Below, piece after piece: positions 57,645 through 64,000 of a stretch of 64,000 nt of DNA. How positions within the stretch are numbered: the first letter of the stretch is position 1; each line of letters starts with the position of its first letter. The position numbers and the translations under genes are program-made. The stretch is taken from positions 186,001 to 250,000 of the forward strand of contig NZ_MEJH01000002.1 of the NCBI RefSeq assembly GCF_001953635.1, given 5' to 3'. The notes beneath the pieces were generated by a model, which did not search any database, was not told the DNA's origin, and worked only from the letters and a program-made list of their open reading frames with translations. This DNA is from Alteromonas abrolhosensis (GTDB taxonomy: Bacteria; Pseudomonadota; Gammaproteobacteria; Enterobacterales; Alteromonadaceae).

Positions 57645-57935
57645 TTACTCAACAATCGCTAGAATGTCGCTTTCGCTTAGGATAAGTACTTCTTCACCAT
57701 CCAGCTTTTCTGTTTTAACGCCGTAACCGTCGTTGAAAATAACGGTGTCGCCTACTTTAACGTCTAGCGCTTTAACTTCGCCGTTCTCAAGAATGCGACC
57801 GTTACCTACTGCGATTACTTCGCCGCGTGTAGATTTTTCTGCTGCAGAACCAGTCAGAACGATACCGCCTGCAGATTTGCTTTCTTGCTCTGCGCGCTTA
57901 AGGATTACGCGGTCGTGTAAAGGACGAATTGCCAT
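57645..57935 (-). CDS. groES: 10 kDa co-chaperonin GroES
   Basis: A 96-residue lid protein of the GroEL complex: [20 protein letters not shown] and the mobile loop [20 protein letters not shown] (read in part), then [17 protein letters not shown]. The frame is open to 57959 but the ATG at 57935 follows AGGAGACTTG at ideal spacing and gives the family N-terminus. Confidence 0.98.
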   Translation of the reverse strand: MAIRPLHDRVILKRAEQESKSAGGIVLTGSAAEKSTRGEVIAVGNGRILENGEVKALDVKVGDTVIFNDGYGVKTEKLDGEEVLILSESDILAIVE

Positions 57936-58056
57936 TTTCAAGTCTCCTGAAAATTCCACTATTCAAATGAATGTAATTATCGACATTCAGACTATCTAAA
58001 CGTCGCGTGTTTAAGGTTGCTCATTACTGAGCTGTTAAAATCGTTTCTGCACGGAT

Positions 58057-58086
58057 AGATGGGGTAGTACCCAGATAACTTCAAGG
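58057..58086 (-). promoter_or_regulatory. Heat-shock (sigma-32) promoter of groES-groEL
   Basis: On the minus strand CTTGAA (58085-58080), a 15-base spacer and CCCCAT (58064-58059) followed by CT match the sigma-32 consensus (CTTGAAA, 11-16 bases, CCCCATNT) almost perfectly. It would give a leader of about 110 bases before groES. Confidence 0.85.
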
Positions 58087-58256
58087 GTTTTTAAGCAAAA
58101 AAATGTAAAAAAATTGATTTTTTCGCTAAATACTTATTTTTATTAAATATGTAAACGCCGTTTATCGTCGTAATCGGCGCTCATAACCTGATGGGATCTG
58201 TAGTGAGGCTAGAGCCTGTTGACCTTTGCTATACATCAAAGATCAACGGTCGATAG

Positions 58257-58760
58257 TTATTTTAAGCGCTTATCCGGGTCGTTGGTGGTGTGATCGGTGT
58301 ATTCGCCTTCGAACACATCACCATCACTATTGGGCGAGTTAGGGCGATCACCAAAAGGACTTTGCCCAAAGCCAGCTGCGCCCCCTCCCATACCAGGTGT
58401 GACGATGCGCATTTTCATGTGCTTACTAACTTGAGCTGCAAAAAAGTGGCGAGAGCCTGGCATTGCTAGCAAAAAGCCAAAGATATCGGTAATGAACCCT
58501 GGGGTAACCAGAAGAATACCCGCAACCACCAGCATCAAACCTTCAACCAACTCTTTTCCTGGCACTTCATTTCGCTGCATTTTTTCTTGCGCCGTCTGCA
58601 GCGTACTTACGCCTTCGCGCTTAACAAAGTAAGCACCGATAAAGGCAGAGAGAATCACCAAGCCAACGGTATTCCAACCACCTATCACGCTGCCCACATT
58701 AATCAGCAACGCAATCTCTAAAATAGGTAATAGGGCAAACAGTATAAATAAAACCCGCAA
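58257..58760 (-). CDS. fxsA: FxsA-family inner-membrane protein
   Basis: A 167-residue protein: hydrophobic helices at the N-terminus (RVLFILFALLPILEIALLIN) and at about residues 70-95 (GLMLVVAGILLVTPGFITD), with a soluble hydrophilic tail. FxsA of E. coli relieves exclusion of phage T7 by the F plasmid; its native role is unknown. The only in-frame ATG is far upstream at 58832; TTG at 58760 with GAGGAAG just before it gives exactly the family's N-terminus, so that start was chosen. It lies between groESL and the divergent cutA. Confidence 0.88.
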   Translation of the reverse strand: MRVLFILFALLPILEIALLINVGSVIGGWNTVGLVILSAFIGAYFVKREGVSTLQTAQEKMQRNEVPGKELVEGLMLVVAGILLVTPGFITDIFGFLLAMPGSRHFFAAQVSKHMKMRIVTPGMGGGAAGFGQSPFGDRPNSPNSDGDVFEGEYTDHTTNDPDKRLK

Positions 58761-58973
58761 AATGCTTCCTCTTTCATGTATTCCTAACCTGTTATAGGGT
58801 CTTTGTACGTAATAACAAGAAAAGGTGCCCACCCTTTCGCTTAAATAGCCACGTAAAGCGACCGATAACGACCGTGATATACTTTCGCTGTGAAAGAATA
58901 GTGCGGGCTTTCAGGTCTATTACACATCGACCCATTAGAAAAGTAACAGGCGCGAGATAAGTAGGAAAAGTTT

Positions 58974-59288
58974 ATGACAATAAAGCTTGTATTATGTACC
59001 ACGCCAGATGAAAAGACAGCGCAATTAATTGCCAGTACGCTTGTTGAAGATAAGCTTGCTGCCTGCGTTAACATTATTAAAGGTATTGAGTCTGTGTATG
59101 AGTGGCAGGGAAAAATAGAAACCGACACCGAATGTCAGTTACTCATTAAAACAAATACACAATACGTTTTGCAGGCGTTTGATAAGGTAAGTGAACTTCA
59201 CCCCTATGACGTACCAGAATGGTTAGAACTTAACGCTGAAGCCAGCAGCGCTTATGGGCATTGGCTACAAAACACACTGCAGCGCTAA
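58974..59288 (+). CDS. cutA: Divalent-cation tolerance protein CutA
   Basis: A 104-residue ferredoxin-like trimeric protein: VLCTTPDEKTAQLIASTLVE, KLAACVNIIKGIESVYEWQGK (read in part), ECQLLIKTN and ELHPYDVPEWLEL are the conserved segments. It is tied to copper tolerance in E. coli, though the mechanism is unsettled. As in E. coli, it lies directly before the dsbD gene (52-base gap), probably one transcript. Confidence 0.96.
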   Translation: MTIKLVLCTTPDEKTAQLIASTLVEDKLAACVNIIKGIESVYEWQGKIETDTECQLLIKTNTQYVLQAFDKVSELHPYDVPEWLELNAEASSAYGHWLQNTLQR

Positions 59289-59340
59289 CTGAACCCGTAT
59301 TTTCTGAACAAGAATAACTAAGACGTAAAAATAGATTAAA

Positions 59341-61248
59341 ATGAATGACAACCTTATGACTACCCTTTTGCCTTCGCCTTGCCTATCGTTGGCTTCGCTG
59401 TTTCGTCGCTTTATTGCGTCCGTATTGTCAGTGCTTTGTTTGATGTCGCTGTTAGTTACGTCTGCGTTCGCACAAGTGCCAAGTGCTTTTGACGACCCAT
59501 TTGCAAATGAGCCCCAATTTCTCGATGTTGACCAAGCGTTTGCTTTTGACTTTAGTCAAAAAGATAACGTTCTTACTTTAAATTTCGACATTGCTGACGG
59601 CTACTACTTATACCTTAAACAGTTTAAGTTTGTGGCTAAACAAGCCGAAATTGGCGAGCCTGTTTACCCAAGCGGGGTGATGATTGAAGATGAGTTCTTT
59701 GGTGAGTCTGAAGTATTTTTCAACGGCGTATCTATTACCCTACCCATTGAGTCAGCACTCAGTGACGGCGTAGTTAAAATTCGCTATCAAGGGTGCGCTG
59801 ATGCCGGCCTTTGCTACCCGCCCACAGTAAAAGTGGTGTATTTAAATGAAGTCGGAAGCAATACGGCAGCAAACGCTGATGCGACAACAGGATCAAATAG
59901 CGCTTCCACCTCGTCGTCTTCACAAAGCGAGCAGTTCGATTTAGCGCAAAGGCTAATCGATAAAGATAACCTTGCTCTCACTCTAGCTCTATTTTTTGCC
60001 CTAGGCGTAGGCCTCGCCTTTACGCCTTGCGTGTTTCCTATGTACCCCATTGTGTCGGGCATTGTGATTGGTCAGGGCAAGCCTAAAACCGCATCTCATT
60101 CATTCTGGCTAACCTTTGTTTATGTACAAGGTATGGCGATTACTTACTCGTTGCTTGGCTTGGTAGTCGCGGTGGCAGGGGCGCAATTTCAGGCTGCTTT
60201 GCAACATCCAGTTGTGCTGGGCGTATTCATTGTGCTGTTTGTGGCGCTCGCCGTTGCTCTGTTTGGTGGTTTTGAAATTCAGCTGCCAGCAAAGTATCAA
60301 GAAAAGCTCACTCACATGAGTAACAACCAAACGCCCGGCAGTTTCGCAGGTGTGTTTGTTATGGGTGTACTGTCTGGCCTTATCGCTTCGCCCTGTACTA
60401 CTGCGCCGCTCACCGGCATATTGCTATTTATTGCCCAAACTGGCGACATGACGCTGGGCTTTATCTCTCTTTACCTGTTAAGTATTGGTATGGGCGTTCC
60501 ACTTATCCTGTTCGGCATGACAGGTGGAAAACTGCTACCTAAAGCAGGTAACTGGATGAATGTGGTTAAAGTGACCTTCGGCTTTATGATGCTTGCCGTG
60601 GCCATTGTGTTTATTGAGCGTCTATACAACAGTCCTGCTACTGGCTTCTTATGGGCATTGCTTGGCTTTGGTTTATTCGGTTATTACTGGGTACTCAATC
60701 GCGCCAGCAAAAACTCGCTCATGAAGCTTGTGCGTGCTGTTTTAGTTGCGATAGGCATCATGGGCAGTGCAGGCCTTACTTATCAAGCAGGGCTAAACAC
60801 AGGCCTGTGGGGCGAGCATGCTCATGGTGTTAACGTGGGTCATCCAGAATTTGTTGTTGCCCGTGACTTAGCAGATCTACGCAATAAAATAGCCGCCGCT
60901 AACGCTGAAGGTAAAACGGTGATGGTCGATTTGTACGCCGACTGGTGCGTGGCGTGTAAAGAGTTCGAGAAGTACACGTTCCCAGACGAAAATGTTGTGG
61001 CTGCCCTTAGCAATACGGTATGGATGCAAATGGACCTTACCGATAACACACCAGAACGTCAGGAGATTTTCGACACCTTTACGGTGCTAGGCTTGCCGAC
61101 TATTTTGTTCTTTGACAAAAACGGCGACGAGTTAACCAAAGCCCGCGTTACTGGATTTATGAAAGCAAACGCATTTGCCGGTCACGTTAACGAATGGCTT
61201 AACGATGGGTCTAACACCAGTAACGTCCAAAATAATGGCTCCAACTAA
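59341..61248 (+). CDS. dsbD: Thiol:disulfide interchange protein DsbD
   Basis: A 635-residue inner-membrane protein that carries electrons from cytoplasmic thioredoxin to periplasmic DsbC/DsbG and cytochrome c maturation. Three parts are visible: an N-terminal periplasmic immunoglobulin-like domain (about 50-180) with the cysteine pair in CADAGLCYPP, an eight-helix membrane domain (about 200-490) with TPCVFPMYP and ASPCTTAPLTG, and a C-terminal thioredoxin domain (about 505-625) with DWCVACK. A signal peptide (residues about 20-45) precedes. ATG at 59341 is taken; a second Met six codons on is equally possible. Confidence 0.96.
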   Translation: MNDNLMTTLLPSPCLSLASLFRRFIASVLSVLCLMSLLVTSAFAQVPSAFDDPFANEPQFLDVDQAFAFDFSQKDNVLTLNFDIADGYYLYLKQFKFVAKQAEIGEPVYPSGVMIEDEFFGESEVFFNGVSITLPIESALSDGVVKIRYQGCADAGLCYPPTVKVVYLNEVGSNTAANADATTGSNSASTSSSSQSEQFDLAQRLIDKDNLALTLALFFALGVGLAFTPCVFPMYPIVSGIVIGQGKPKTASHSFWLTFVYVQGMAITYSLLGLVVAVAGAQFQAALQHPVVLGVFIVLFVALAVALFGGFEIQLPAKYQEKLTHMSNNQTPGSFAGVFVMGVLSGLIASPCTTAPLTGILLFIAQTGDMTLGFISLYLLSIGMGVPLILFGMTGGKLLPKAGNWMNVVKVTFGFMMLAVAIVFIERLYNSPATGFLWALLGFGLFGYYWVLNRASKNSLMKLVRAVLVAIGIMGSAGLTYQAGLNTGLWGEHAHGVNVGHPEFVVARDLADLRNKIAAANAEGKTVMVDLYADWCVACKEFEKYTFPDENVVAALSNTVWMQMDLTDNTPERQEIFDTFTVLGLPTILFFDKNGDELTKARVTGFMKANAFAGHVNEWLNDGSNTSNVQNNGSN

Positions 61249-61336
61249 GGAGCCTAATTCCGCGGCATTTCTCCCCCTTACATGGCGAGCGTCGCAAGGC
61301 GCGCCCATCTTAGTTTCGAGTTGGAGCCAGTCACTA

Positions 61337-62164
61337 ATGAGAAGGTTAGCGTGTTTACTAACCTTCTTTGCTATTTCCTTTTCTTTTTCTCTTTCGGTGG
61401 CAGCAAAAACATCAGGCTGCTTTGATAACAAACGCTTTTGCTTTGAGCTTACCCCTTCGTCTTCTTCACTTTATCTGGTGACAGTGCAAAGAAAAGTGGC
61501 ACTGCCTGTGGCCCTAACGTTGTATTCAGATACGCTGTTTCAAATACCAACGGGCAAAGATGCGTTACAGTCAAAAGCGCACGTCAATGCGTTTTTAAGT
61601 ACTGATGAGGCAATACCGCTTGGTGTAGTAAAAGACACCCACGCATTTTGGCAATCAATGCGTGTGAAATGGACGGTAGGGCGCATAGATGCTACGCACG
61701 ATAACGCTTACACCTATCTATCTCCCCTACAACCTGCTGGTGAATACCGCATTGTTCAGGGCTTTAATGGAAGCTATAGCCATTCAGGGGCGTCACGGTA
61801 TGCGTTGGATTTTGCCGCCCCTGTCGGCACACCGGTTCTTGCGGCGCGCGATGGCGTAGTGATAGATACCAAAGATGACGGTAACCAAGGCGGCCCCTCT
61901 ACGCGTTTTGCTAAACACGCTAATTATGTTGTCATTTTGCATAGCGACGGCACTACCGGCGAGTACTATCACTTAAAATATAAAGGCGTTGCGGTCTCAA
62001 GAGGTCAAAGCGTACAGCAAGGGCAACTTATTGGTTATAGCGGCAACACGGGGTTTTCTTCTTTGCCCCACCTTCACTTTGGTATTTATGTGGCTAAGTT
62101 CCATGGCAAATATGTAAGTGTACCTTTTTCTCTCACCAAGACGTCTGCTGGCAACACACGCTGA
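61337..62164 (+). CDS. Exported M23-family peptidase (LytM-like)
   Basis: A 275-residue exported protein: signal peptide (residues 1-22, cleavage after SVAA), a beta-rich N-terminal part, and an M23 zinc-peptidase domain at about 130-265 with SHSGASRYALDFAAPVG (H and D ligands), TGEYYHLKYKG and LPHLHFGIYV (the HxH). M23 enzymes cut peptidoglycan cross-bridges or activate amidases. The longer frame starting at 61175 overlaps dsbD; the internal ATG at 61337 begins the signal peptide and was chosen. Confidence 0.9.
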   Translation: MRRLACLLTFFAISFSFSLSVAAKTSGCFDNKRFCFELTPSSSSLYLVTVQRKVALPVALTLYSDTLFQIPTGKDALQSKAHVNAFLSTDEAIPLGVVKDTHAFWQSMRVKWTVGRIDATHDNAYTYLSPLQPAGEYRIVQGFNGSYSHSGASRYALDFAAPVGTPVLAARDGVVIDTKDDGNQGGPSTRFAKHANYVVILHSDGTTGEYYHLKYKGVAVSRGQSVQQGQLIGYSGNTGFSSLPHLHFGIYVAKFHGKYVSVPFSLTKTSAGNTR

Positions 62165-62396
62165 TACCTCTAAAGAACGCAGCATGTGGCGGTTTTACGT
62201 AAAAACACACCTCAAACTTTGCGCCGAAAACACCTGATTAGACCAGTATTTTGCTGCGAAATCTTTATCTATCACTATAATCAACAATTAACACAGTAGA
62301 CGAGAAAATTAATTGGCTTTTTTTCGTGCAACTGTCACAAAATTTTGTTGAAATGGCAATAACAGTGACTTTTTCCCGAAGATAGCAGCAAACTAG

Positions 62397-62837
62397 ATGA
62401 ATATTTTGTTATTGAATGGCCCTAACTTAAATATGTTAGGCCAAAGAGAACCCGACAAATACGGCACGCAAACCTTGCAAGACATCGTTGATGATTTGCA
62501 GGCGCAGGCTGCGTCGAGCAACGTGACCTTAACGCATTTTCAGTCAAACGCGGAGTTTGAACTGATCGATCGCGTGCACGCTGCTATGGGTACTGTTGAT
62601 GCCATTATTATTAATCCTGCTGCCTTCACGCACACCAGCGTCGCTCTTCGCGATGCATTATTAAGTGTCAATATCCCGTTTATTGAGGTGCATTTGTCGA
62701 ACGTTCATGCCCGTGAACCGTTTCGTCACCATTCCTATTTTTCTGATGTTGCAGCTGGCGTCATTGTTGGCCTTGGTGCCATGGGCTACTCGCTCGCGCT
62801 TACTGCAGCAATCAATTTACCGAAATCGCAAAAATAA
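62397..62837 (+). CDS. aroQ: Type II 3-dehydroquinate dehydratase
   Basis: Dehydrates 3-dehydroquinate to 3-dehydroshikimate, step three of the shikimate pathway. The 146-residue protein has all family motifs: [20 protein letters not shown] with the catalytic tyrosine Y22, [16 protein letters not shown], and [20 protein letters not shown] with the catalytic histidine region. It stands directly before accB (14-base gap), an arrangement common in gammaproteobacteria. Confidence 0.97.
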   Translation: MNILLLNGPNLNMLGQREPDKYGTQTLQDIVDDLQAQAASSNVTLTHFQSNAEFELIDRVHAAMGTVDAIIINPAAFTHTSVALRDALLSVNIPFIEVHLSNVHAREPFRHHSYFSDVAAGVIVGLGAMGYSLALTAAINLPKSQK

Positions 62838-62851
62838 AGCAGAGACAGAAC

Positions 62852-63316
62852 ATGGATATTAGAAAGATTAAAAAACTCATCGAACTAGTGGAAGAATCTG
62901 GCATTGCCGAGCTAGAGATCACTGAAGGCGAAGAGTCTGTACGCATCCACCGTGGTCCAACGGGTGTTCAAGCGCCAATGAACTACAGCTTTGCAGCACC
63001 AGCGGCACCGCAAATGGCACCTGCTCCAGCAGCGGCAGCTACCACTGCGTCTGAAGCGCCAGCTGAGCCAGCACAGCCAGAGGGTCACGTTGTTAAGTCT
63101 CCAATGGTAGGTACTTTCTACCGTGCTTCTTCACCAACTGCAAAACCGTTTGCAGAAGTTGGTCAGCAAGTAAAAGTTGGCGACACGCTTTGTATCGTTG
63201 AAGCGATGAAGATGATGAACCAAATTGAAGCAGATAAAGCAGGCGTGGTTAAGGCAATCTTGGTTGAAAACCAAGACCCTGTAGAGTTCGACCAGCCAAT
63301 GTTCATCATTGAATAA
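62852..63316 (+). CDS. accB: Biotin carboxyl carrier protein of acetyl-CoA carboxylase
   Basis: A 154-residue carrier whose biotin shuttles CO2 between biotin carboxylase and carboxyltransferase in the first step of fatty-acid synthesis. The N-terminus ([20 protein letters not shown]), an Ala/Pro-rich hinge at about 50-75 and the biotinyl domain with K120 in [12 protein letters not shown] are diagnostic. Followed 14 bases later by accC. Confidence 0.98.
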   Translation: MDIRKIKKLIELVEESGIAELEITEGEESVRIHRGPTGVQAPMNYSFAAPAAPQMAPAPAAAATTASEAPAEPAQPEGHVVKSPMVGTFYRASSPTAKPFAEVGQQVKVGDTLCIVEAMKMMNQIEADKAGVVKAILVENQDPVEFDQPMFIIE

Positions 63317-63330
63317 GCGAGTGCTTAACT

Positions 63331-64000
63331 ATGCTAGATAAAGTACTTATTGCTAACCGTGGTGAGATTGCCCTGCGTATTTTGAGAGCCTGTAAAGAAC
63401 TAGGCATCAAAACCGTAGCCGTGCACTCTACTGCGGATAAAAACTTGAAGCACGTGTTGCTGGCTGACGAATCAATTTGTATTGGTAAAGCATCAGCAAC
63501 CGAAAGCTACCTGAACATTCCACGCATTATTGCTGCGGCAGAAGTCACTAACTCTATTGCTATTCACCCAGGTTACGGTTTTCTAGCGGAAAACGCAGAC
63601 TTTGCGGAAGCAGTAGAAAAGAGCGGCTTTATTTTCATTGGCCCTAAAGCTGAAACTATCAACCTTATGGGTGACAAAGTTTCTGCTATCAACGCCATGA
63701 AAAAAGCAGGCGTGCCGTGTGTACCTGGCTCTGATGGCCCGCTTACTGATGACATTGAGCGCAACAAAGCTATAGCTAAGCGCATTGGTTACCCAATCAT
63801 CGTTAAAGCTGCAGGCGGCGGTGGTGGTCGTGGTATGCGCGTGGTTCGCAGCGAAGCTGAGTTGATTAAAGCCATCGAAACAACACAAGCGGAAGCGGGT
63901 GCTGCCTTTGGCAACTCAACGGTTTACATGGAAAAATTCCTTGAAAACCCACGTCACGTTGAAATTCAGGTACTTGCTGATGGCCAAGGTAACGCCATTC
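63331..64000 (+). CDS. accC: Biotin carboxylase (3' end cut by window)
   Basis: ATP-grasp subunit of acetyl-CoA carboxylase that carboxylates the biotin on AccB. From ATG at 63331 the frame stays open to the window edge, giving 223 codons of an expected 445-450. Visible: [35 protein letters not shown] and the glycine-rich ATP loop [16 protein letters not shown]. Operon with accB. Confidence 0.97.
   Translation, partial: MLDKVLIANRGEIALRILRACKELGIKTVAVHSTADKNLKHVLLADESICIGKASATESYLNIPRIIAAAEVTNSIAIHPGYGFLAENADFAEAVEKSGFIFIGPKAETINLMGDKVSAINAMKKAGVPCVPGSDGPLTDDIERNKAIAKRIGYPIIVKAAGGGGGRGMRVVRSEAELIKAIETTQAEAGAAFGNSTVYMEKFLENPRHVEIQVLADGQGNAI

Noticed and set aside
58841-59128. 95-codon minus-strand frame over cutA
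   Set aside because: Antisense to the well-supported cutA gene and without protein-like features.

Overview
The window is chromosomal DNA of a marine gammaproteobacterium, most probably Alteromonas or a close relative in the Alteromonadaceae. This is inferred from the sequence alone: the housekeeping blocks (glmU, speA, pntAB, cyoABCDE, groESL, fxsA-cutA-dsbD, aroQ-accBC) are gammaproteobacterial, there are four large TonB-dependent receptors, and there is a pectin-degradation locus and a flavin-dependent halogenase/SapC cluster. No rRNA, tRNA, CRISPR array or complete insertion sequence was seen.

Layout: 1-12.8 kb holds the truncated glmU (minus strand), a membrane sensor protein with a degenerate GGDEF domain, a DNA alkylation-repair operon (Ada/AlkA fusion, Ogt, EamA transporter), a serine hydrolase, speA, a small unknown protein and the three-gene proton-translocating transhydrogenase. 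13.2-19.3 kb is a nutrient-uptake cluster: TonB receptor, tryptophan-halogenase-like flavoprotein, SapC and a DUF6445 protein. 19.4-25.2 kb is a divergent, Fur-box-bearing iron/haem-type locus: DUF4198, an EF-hand protein with eight loops and an ApbE-like/DUF2271 protein facing a TonB receptor. 25.5-30.7 kb holds a second sugar-type TonB receptor with an STN signalling domain, facing a FecI-type sigma factor and its FecR regulator. The sigma gene and the distant receptor at 13.3 kb share an identically spaced promoter-like element (GGGGG, 15 bases, TCGTCTT), which suggests that one surface-signalling system controls both loci.

30.7-38.3 kb contains small proteins (secreted unknown, parvulin, YgjV) and the cytochrome bo3 quinol oxidase operon with haem O synthase. 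38.7-50.3 kb is a pectin-utilisation locus: IclR regulator, PL1 pectate lyase, TonB receptor, and a 2045-residue lipoprotein fusing a triplicated beta-sandwich-like module, a pectin methylesterase and a second pectate lyase. A palindromic operator-like sequence with core TGCCACCGGT(G/A)GCA lies about 65 bases before both the regulator and the receptor gene. A DUF885 metallopeptidase-like protein follows.

52.2-55.95 kb is an AT-rich foreign-looking insertion between that gene and groEL: a tyrosine-recombinase stump, a 666-residue unknown protein with a probable PD-(D/E)XK nuclease domain, a DUF2971 protein and a decayed reading frame. It is the best candidate here for an undescribed, possibly defensive, system. 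The right end (56-64 kb) is core genome: groES-groEL behind a strong heat-shock promoter match, fxsA, cutA, dsbD, an M23 peptidase, aroQ, accB and the start of accC.
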